Positions 59,789 to 64,000 of a stretch of 64,000 bases of DNA are shown one piece after another; the first letter of the stretch is position 1, and every line of letters begins with the position of its first letter. The position numbers and the translations under genes are program-made. The notes under the pieces were generated by a model that saw nothing but the letters and a program-made list of their open reading frames with translations, was not told the origin of the DNA and did not search any database. Origin of the DNA: Kapaibacterium sp044224925 (GTDB lineage Bacteria > Bacteroidota > Ignavibacteria > Kapaibacteriales > Kapaibacteriaceae); the NCBI GenBank assembly GCA_044224925.1, contig JBGAJM010000009.1, positions 1-64,000 on the forward strand. Direction: 5' to 3'.

Positions 59789-60700
59789 TCATTCGTGCAG
59801 GCGCACGAGATCTCCGTCGATCACAACCAGACCGTCACGTGCGATCTTCTGCATGAGATCGCGAAACCATTTCACTTCCTGTTGTGAGCCGACCGATCGC
59901 GTTGTGGCCTTGAACAAGGCACGCAGGGTGATCGATGTTCCGTGCGGACGTGTACGCAAGACCTCAACCGCACGACCGCGCCACAGACGCTGAGGTTCAC
60001 CGCGGAACATCGGCTCGGACTTCTTCACACGCACACCTTCCGTCATGCGCGAGGCGGACGGACAGACCGAACGCATCGGACAGCGCTCGCATTGCGGTGT
60101 TCGCGCCGTGCATACCACGGCCCCAAGCTCCATCACGGCATTGTGCCAGCGGGCAGGGTGGCGAGGTGGAATGATGGCCTGTGCAAAGTCCTGCAGCATC
60201 GCATCAGTGGCCACGTCAATGGTTGTTGCACGCTGCTGCATCCAGCGCGAGTACACACGTCGAATGTTCACGTCAAGAACAACGGTGCGTCGGTCATACG
60301 CAAAGCATGCAATGGAAGCCGATGCATACGGTCCGATCCCCGGTAACGATCGCAGGTCCTCCGGTCGTGACGGGACCACGCCATCGAACCGTTCCATGAT
60401 CATACGAGCAGCATCACGCAATCGGAGAGCCCGACTGTTATAACCCATGCCTTGCCAAGCTCGAACGATGGTGCCGGTTGATGCATTCGCCAGGTGACGG
60501 ACGGTGGGGAATTGCTCGAGGAACACCGGCAACTTCTGCGCCACGCGCGGTGCCTGTGTCTGCTGGAGCATCACCTCGCTCACAAAGATCAGGTACGGGT
60601 CGGGCACATCGACGCGCCACGGGAACGGTCGCGCCGAGCGACCATACCATCGCACCAGCTTCGTTCGCAAGGCCGTTCGTAATGTATCTTTGGGGATCAC
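59789..60700 (-). CDS. mutY: A/G-specific adenine glycosylase MutY with short C-terminal domain
   Basis: 303 residues from the GTG at 60700. The glycosylase core has SEVMLQQTQAPRV with the catalytic glutamate, the helix-hairpin-helix LPGIGPYASASI, VLDVNIRRV with the catalytic aspartate and the iron-sulfur cysteines C-x6-C-x2-C-x5-C in CTARTPQCERCPMRSVC. It removes adenine paired with 8-oxoguanine. The usual NUDIX-like 8-oxoG-reading domain is absent; the last 80 residues (RLWRGRAVEVLR to LVVIDGDLVRL) look like a short winged-helix type, as I recall from actinobacterial MutY. A TAGATTTG box ends four bases before the GTG, so the mRNA is leaderless. Confidence 0.9.
   Translation of the reverse strand: MIPKDTLRTALRTKLVRWYGRSARPFPWRVDVPDPYLIFVSEVMLQQTQAPRVAQKLPVFLEQFPTVRHLANASTGTIVRAWQGMGYNSRALRLRDAARMIMERFDGVVPSRPEDLRSLPGIGPYASASIACFAYDRRTVVLDVNIRRVYSRWMQQRATTIDVATDAMLQDFAQAIIPPRHPARWHNAVMELGAVVCTARTPQCERCPMRSVCPSASRMTEGVRVKKSEPMFRGEPQRLWRGRAVEVLRTRPHGTSITLRALFKATTRSVGSQQEVKWFRDLMQKIARDGLVVIDGDLVRLHE
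60685..60692 (+). promoter_or_regulatory. TAnnTTTG -7 box of the cdd operon
   Basis: TATCTTTG, exact match, inside the first codons of the divergent mutY gene, giving a leader of about 22 bases before the ATG at 60720. Confidence 0.58.
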
Positions 60701-60704
60701 ACCG

Positions 60705-60712
60705 CAAATCTA
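60705..60712 (-). promoter_or_regulatory. TAnnTTTG -7 box of mutY
   Basis: TAGATTTG on the minus strand, exact match, four bases (CGGT) before the GTG start at 60700. Confidence 0.62.
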
Positions 60713-60719
60713 GGCAGGC

Positions 60720-61130
60720 ATGATCGACGAGTCGCTACTACGAATGGCCATTGAACAAGCAACGCTTGTTCGGCGGCATGCCTATGCTCCGTATTCGAAC
60801 TTTCTCGTTGGGGCGGCACTCGTTGCCGCCGACGGTACGATCTATCGTGGATGCAATGTCGAGAACGCCAGCTACGGCCTCACGCAATGTGCCGAGCGCG
60901 CAGCGGTGACGGCCGCCACGGCCGATGCCAACCGTGCCATCGTGTGCTGTGTGGTGATCGCCGATACGCCGGAGCCGATCACGCCCTGTGGTGCATGTCG
61001 GCAGGTGTTGGCAGAGGTGTCGATGGACATGGTCGTGGTGTGTCGAACGGTAAGCGGACAGGAACAGCGCTTCACGATGCATGAACTTCTTCCATCCGGG
61101 TTCGCCCCTTCTTCCTTGCCACCCTCATGA
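60720..61130 (+). CDS. cdd: Cytidine deaminase
   Basis: 136 residues, the homotetrameric size. The active-site motifs are intact: NVENASYG, CAERAAV (zinc cysteine and catalytic glutamate) and PCGACRQVL (two zinc cysteines). It deaminates cytidine and deoxycytidine to uridine forms in pyrimidine salvage. The TGA overlaps the ATG of the transporter gene as ATGA, which suggests the two act together, possibly on imported nucleosides. Confidence 0.95.
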   Translation: MIDESLLRMAIEQATLVRRHAYAPYSNFLVGAALVAADGTIYRGCNVENASYGLTQCAERAAVTAATADANRAIVCCVVIADTPEPITPCGACRQVLAEVSMDMVVVCRTVSGQEQRFTMHELLPSGFAPSSLPPS

Positions 61131-62350
61131 CATCTCCTCGGATCTGGCTTACCGTGATCGTGTGCGGACTTGGATACTTCGTGGACATCTACGATCTGAT
61201 CCTCTTCAGCATCGTGCGCATCGAGTCGCTCAAGTCCATTGGCGTCGACGCGGCCTCCATGCAGAATGCCAGTGAGTTCATCATCAATTCGCAGATGGTG
61301 GGGATGTTGCTGGGGGGACTTCTCTTTGGCATGCTGGCCGACAAGAAGGGCCGTCTCTCCGTGATGCTCGGCTCCATTCTCATGTACTCGATCATGAACA
61401 TCGCGAACGCCTTCGTGTCATCGGTCCCGATGTATGCGTTGTTCCGATTCCTCTCGGGCATCGGTCTTGCGGGCGAGCTCGGTGTTGCCATCACGCTCGT
61501 TGCAGAGATCATGCCCAAGCAAACGCGCGGCTACGGCACCACCGTGGTGGCGAGCATGGGCATTCTTGGTGCCGTGGCAGCCTACTTCGTGCATCACTTC
61601 TACGATTGGAAGGCGGCCTTCGTCGCCGGCGGCCTCATGGGACTCGGACTGCTGGTGATGCGCGTGCGCATTCGCGAGTCGGGTCTGTTCCACAAGACCA
61701 GAACCGAAGGCGTGTCGCGCGGCAACTTCCTCATGATCTTTCGAAAGGACCGGATCGGGACCTATCTGGCAAGCATCGCCATCGGCGTACCCATCTGGTA
61801 TGTGATCGGCATCCTCGTCACCTTCAGTCCGGAGTTCACGAAGGAGGGAGGCGGCATGGAGGCGATCGAGGCCGGACAGAGCGTGATGTGGACGTATGTG
61901 GGTCTGGCAACGGGCGACCTTGTGAGCGGCTTGATCAGTCAGTGGCTCAAGAGCCGACGTCGAACGATCCTGGTCTTCCTGCTCCTCACGGTATGCACGG
62001 TGGCCTGGTATCTCTTCACCCCTGCACGGTCAGCCGCCCTCACCTATCTGCAATGCGGACTCCTGGGCTTCAGCGCCGGATATTGGGCCGTCTTCGTGAC
62101 CACAGCAGCAGAGCAATTCGGAACGAACATGCGAGCAACGGTGGCCACAACGGTTCCCAACGTGGTGCGCGGCGCCTTGGTGCCGGCCCTGATCCTCTTC
62201 AAGACCTTCCGTCAGCACCCATCCTTCCAGGTCGCACCACTCGTCGAGAGTGCCGTTGTGGTGGGCATTGGTGTGCTGGTTCTTGCCTTTACCGGGTGGT
62301 TCTTCTTGAAGGAGACGTTCGGGAAGGACCTTGACTTCGTTGAACCTTGA
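61127..62350 (+). CDS. MFS transporter
   Basis: 407 residues with about 12 hydrophobic helices. The loop between helices 2 and 3, GMLADKKGRLSVML, is the MFS motif A (GxLaDrxGRkxxl), and the start (GYFVDIYDLILFSI) has the acidic residues of metabolite:H+ symporters. A central cytosolic loop falls near residue 190. Coupled to cdd by an ATGA overlap, so a nucleoside or pyrimidine-related solute is a reasonable guess, but the family also carries sugars and organic acids. Confidence 0.87.
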   Translation: MTSPRIWLTVIVCGLGYFVDIYDLILFSIVRIESLKSIGVDAASMQNASEFIINSQMVGMLLGGLLFGMLADKKGRLSVMLGSILMYSIMNIANAFVSSVPMYALFRFLSGIGLAGELGVAITLVAEIMPKQTRGYGTTVVASMGILGAVAAYFVHHFYDWKAAFVAGGLMGLGLLVMRVRIRESGLFHKTRTEGVSRGNFLMIFRKDRIGTYLASIAIGVPIWYVIGILVTFSPEFTKEGGGMEAIEAGQSVMWTYVGLATGDLVSGLISQWLKSRRRTILVFLLLTVCTVAWYLFTPARSAALTYLQCGLLGFSAGYWAVFVTTAAEQFGTNMRATVATTVPNVVRGALVPALILFKTFRQHPSFQVAPLVESAVVVGIGVLVLAFTGWFFLKETFGKDLDFVEP

Positions 62351-62403
62351 CCAAAAACGCAGTAGATTCGCTGTTGTCGAGCAATTCACCATTGGAGAAC
62401 ACC

Positions 62404-63051
62404 ATGAAACGTACACTACTCGTCGTCGCCATTCTGGGGTCGATGTTGGCCACGGGGATGCAGGCGCAGAAAATGGCCATCGGTCCCGCCTTACTTTGGA
62501 AGGGTGGCGTGAACACCGGCAACATTCCAACGGGTTTGAAGACCGGTGCGAACATCAATCTCATCCCTGACGTTGCGGCAACGTTCCGAATCCTTCTGAA
62601 CCGGGACGAGTCGATCGGCTTCACGACGGATCTCGGCTATGCGCAATACACCTACCGCATGCGCCCGGAGAGTGAGTCGATCGCGAATGACGACAACACC
62701 ACCATCAGCAAGCACACGTTCTTCAACATCGCTCCGATGTTCTACATCTCTGGTTTCCAGATCGGTGCCTCGTTCGGCATTCCGCTTGCCTACCACATGG
62801 TTCGCGTGAGCGGTGCGAGTGATGCGGACCTTACCACGAAGCAGACATCGCCGAACATCGAACTCCGCATTGCCGGCATGATCCCGGTCTTCCGCGACAA
62901 GACCGGTAGCGTGAACATCCTCGTACAGGGTGGGTACATGCTCACAGGATTGATCGACGCGAGCGAGTTCTCAGGTACGAGCGATGAGTTCAATCCAAAG
63001 GCCGCATCCTTCGGTATTGGCGTGAACTATCTGTTCAATCTGAGCAACTGA
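62404..63051 (+). CDS. Outer-membrane beta-barrel protein (PorT-like family)
   Basis: 215 residues from the ATG at 62404 (GGAG 9 bases upstream). Signal peptide MKRTLLVVAILGSMLATGMQAQ, then strands of a small barrel (SIGFTTDLGYAQYTYRM, FQIGASFGIPLAYHMVRV, SFGIGVNYLFNLSN). It resembles the outer membrane protein beta-barrel families common in Bacteroidetes; the specific role is unknown. A strong terminator lies 33 bp after its stop. Confidence 0.8.
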   Translation: MKRTLLVVAILGSMLATGMQAQKMAIGPALLWKGGVNTGNIPTGLKTGANINLIPDVAATFRILLNRDESIGFTTDLGYAQYTYRMRPESESIANDDNTTISKHTFFNIAPMFYISGFQIGASFGIPLAYHMVRVSGASDADLTTKQTSPNIELRIAGMIPVFRDKTGSVNILVQGGYMLTGLIDASEFSGTSDEFNPKAASFGIGVNYLFNLSN

Positions 63052-63083
63052 TCTCACGACCGCTCCACACTCCCCGATGATTT

Positions 63084-63117
63084 GAAAGGGCGGCTCGGCC
63101 GCCCTTTCGTATTTTTG
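63084..63117 (+). terminator. Terminator merged with the guaA promoter
   Basis: GAAAGGGCGGC (63084-63094) pairs perfectly with GCCGCCCTTTC (63098-63108) around TCG. Two bases later TATTTTTG (63110-63117) forms both the T-rich tail and an exact TAnnTTTG -7 box, seven bases before the guaA ATG at 63125. The stop signal of one gene and the promoter of the next thus share sequence, and guaA mRNA is probably leaderless. Confidence 0.8.
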
Positions 63118-63124
63118 TGCACTT

Positions 63125-64000
63125 ATGACACACTCCGAACGCATCGTCATCCTCGACTTCGGTTCTCAGTACACACAGATCATCGCACGGAAAGTGCGCG
63201 AGGCCGGTGTGTATGCAGAGATCCATCCGTACAACATCTCGAAGGAGGCCTTCGAGGCCTTGGCGCCCAAAGGACTGATCCTGAGCGGTGGACCTTCCAG
63301 CGTCTATGCAGAAGGCGCGCCCATCCCTTCGTTCGACGTCTTCTCGCTCAACATTCCGGTGTTGGGCATTTGCTACGGACTTCAGCTGATCGCCCACCAA
63401 TTGGGTGGTCAGGTTGACAAGGCGGCACGGCGGGAGTTTGGCAGGGCCATGCTCACCATCGACGATCGTTCCGACCTCTTCTTCGGTATGCGTGCGGCAA
63501 CGCAAGTGTGGATGAGTCACGGCGATCACCTTACCGCCATCCCACCCGGATTCGAACACCTTGCACACACGGAGAACGCAGACATCTGCGCCATTCGCGA
63601 TCCGAAGCGTCGCATCTATGGCGTGCAATTCCATCCGGAGGTAGCCCATTCCACGGAAGGGCGCGTCCTCCTCAAGAATTTTGTGCTCACCATTTGCGGT
63701 TGCTCGCCAACATGGAATGCAACATCGTTCATCGATGGCGCCATTGCCGACATCCGCGCAACGGTTGGCGATGGTGGCGTGATCTGTGCACTGAGTGGTG
63801 GCGTGGATTCAACGGTCGTTGCCGTGTTGTTGCACAAGGCCATTGGCGATAAGGTGCACTGCATCCACGTCGACAGCGGTCTGATGCGCAAGGGAGAAAG
63901 CACGCAGATCGAAGAGCTGTTCCGAAAGCACTTCAGCATGAGCATCGACGTCGTGGATGCATCGGAGCTCTTCCTATCGCGGTTGGAAGGTGTTTCGGAT
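63125..64000 (+). CDS. guaA: GMP synthase, N-terminal part (cut by window edge)
   Basis: 292 codons are visible and the frame is open to the right edge, so the 3' half is outside. Residues 1-195 are the class I glutamine amidotransferase: RIVILDFGSQYTQIIAR, LGICYGLQ with the nucleophile cysteine, and VQFHPEV. The ATP-pyrophosphatase domain then starts, with the P-loop CALSGGVDSTVV. The enzyme makes GMP from XMP, glutamine and ATP. Normal length is about 510 residues. Confidence 0.97.
   Translation, partial: MTHSERIVILDFGSQYTQIIARKVREAGVYAEIHPYNISKEAFEALAPKGLILSGGPSSVYAEGAPIPSFDVFSLNIPVLGICYGLQLIAHQLGGQVDKAARREFGRAMLTIDDRSDLFFGMRAATQVWMSHGDHLTAIPPGFEHLAHTENADICAIRDPKRRIYGVQFHPEVAHSTEGRVLLKNFVLTICGCSPTWNATSFIDGAIADIRATVGDGGVICALSGGVDSTVVAVLLHKAIGDKVHCIHVDSGLMRKGESTQIEELFRKHFSMSIDVVDASELFLSRLEGVSD

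Noticed and set aside
1..64000. Search for CRISPR arrays, tRNA, rRNA, transposases or phage genes
   Set aside because: Nothing with direct-repeat spacing, cloverleaf or integrase/transposase features was seen on either strand.

Overview
The window is a continuous stretch of bacterial chromosome, dense in genes and of moderately high G+C by eye. It holds no rRNA, tRNA, CRISPR array or insertion sequence that I can see. Three things point to the Bacteroidota/Chlorobiota (FCB) group: many start codons preceded by the TAnnTTTG -7 box typical of Bacteroidetes sigma factors; a set of large secreted proteins ending in type IX secretion (T9SS) type A-like C-terminal domains; and an IcmF-type acyl-CoA mutase. 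Within that group a Kapabacteria/Ignavibacteria-like lineage seems likely, but this is inference, as there is no marker rRNA here.

Layout. 0-3.3 kb: mnmG (5' cut by the window edge), a near-perfect parS site overlapping its stop codon, a glycosyltransferase, serS with a terminator, then the only gene-free stretch over 300 bp. That stretch has tandem DnaA boxes next to DnaA-trio-like triplets, so I propose it as the chromosomal replication origin. 3.3-18.3 kb: housekeeping and envelope genes in short divergent or convergent units (M42 and M16 peptidases, aminotransferase, NYN-cold-shock RNA-binding protein, an ankyrin/lipoprotein/outer-membrane cluster, metallo-beta-lactamase-fold protein, rarA, L,D-transpeptidase, glutaminyl cyclase, phosphatase, DUF5995 protein). 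18.4-23.5 kb: secreted Ig-like proteins, one apparently frameshifted. 23.5-25.1 kb: a beta-CASP nuclease-like protein and a DUF2892 membrane protein.

25.2-33.3 kb: an operon in which IcmF is split into a B12/GTPase gene and a mutase gene, separated by a gene fusing a heavy-metal (HMA) domain to a DUF4397 lipoprotein. A CHAP-type peptidoglycan hydrolase, a threonine dehydratase-like enzyme and a TPR protein follow. 33.4-37.9 kb: gatB, a fused 2-oxoacid dehydrogenase E1 alpha-beta, and a TPR membrane protein behind a textbook Bacteroidetes promoter. 37.9-52.2 kb: a run of large secreted surface proteins (a 2326-residue beta-helix protein, then 680, 398 and 1033 residues, and a smaller 258-residue one), most with T9SS-type tails, some with dockerin-like or cohesin-like segments.

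52.2-59.8 kb: glycoconjugate genes (two GT2, one GT9, one GT4, one methyltransferase broken by an in-frame TAG) mixed with outer-membrane proteins. 59.8-64 kb: mutY, cdd, an MFS transporter, an outer-membrane protein and the 5' part of guaA. Genes right of the proposed origin lie mostly on the + strand by length, as expected if + is the leading strand there. The biology suggested is a Gram-negative cell with a heavily decorated surface, protein export through T9SS, and B12-dependent branched-chain acyl-CoA metabolism.
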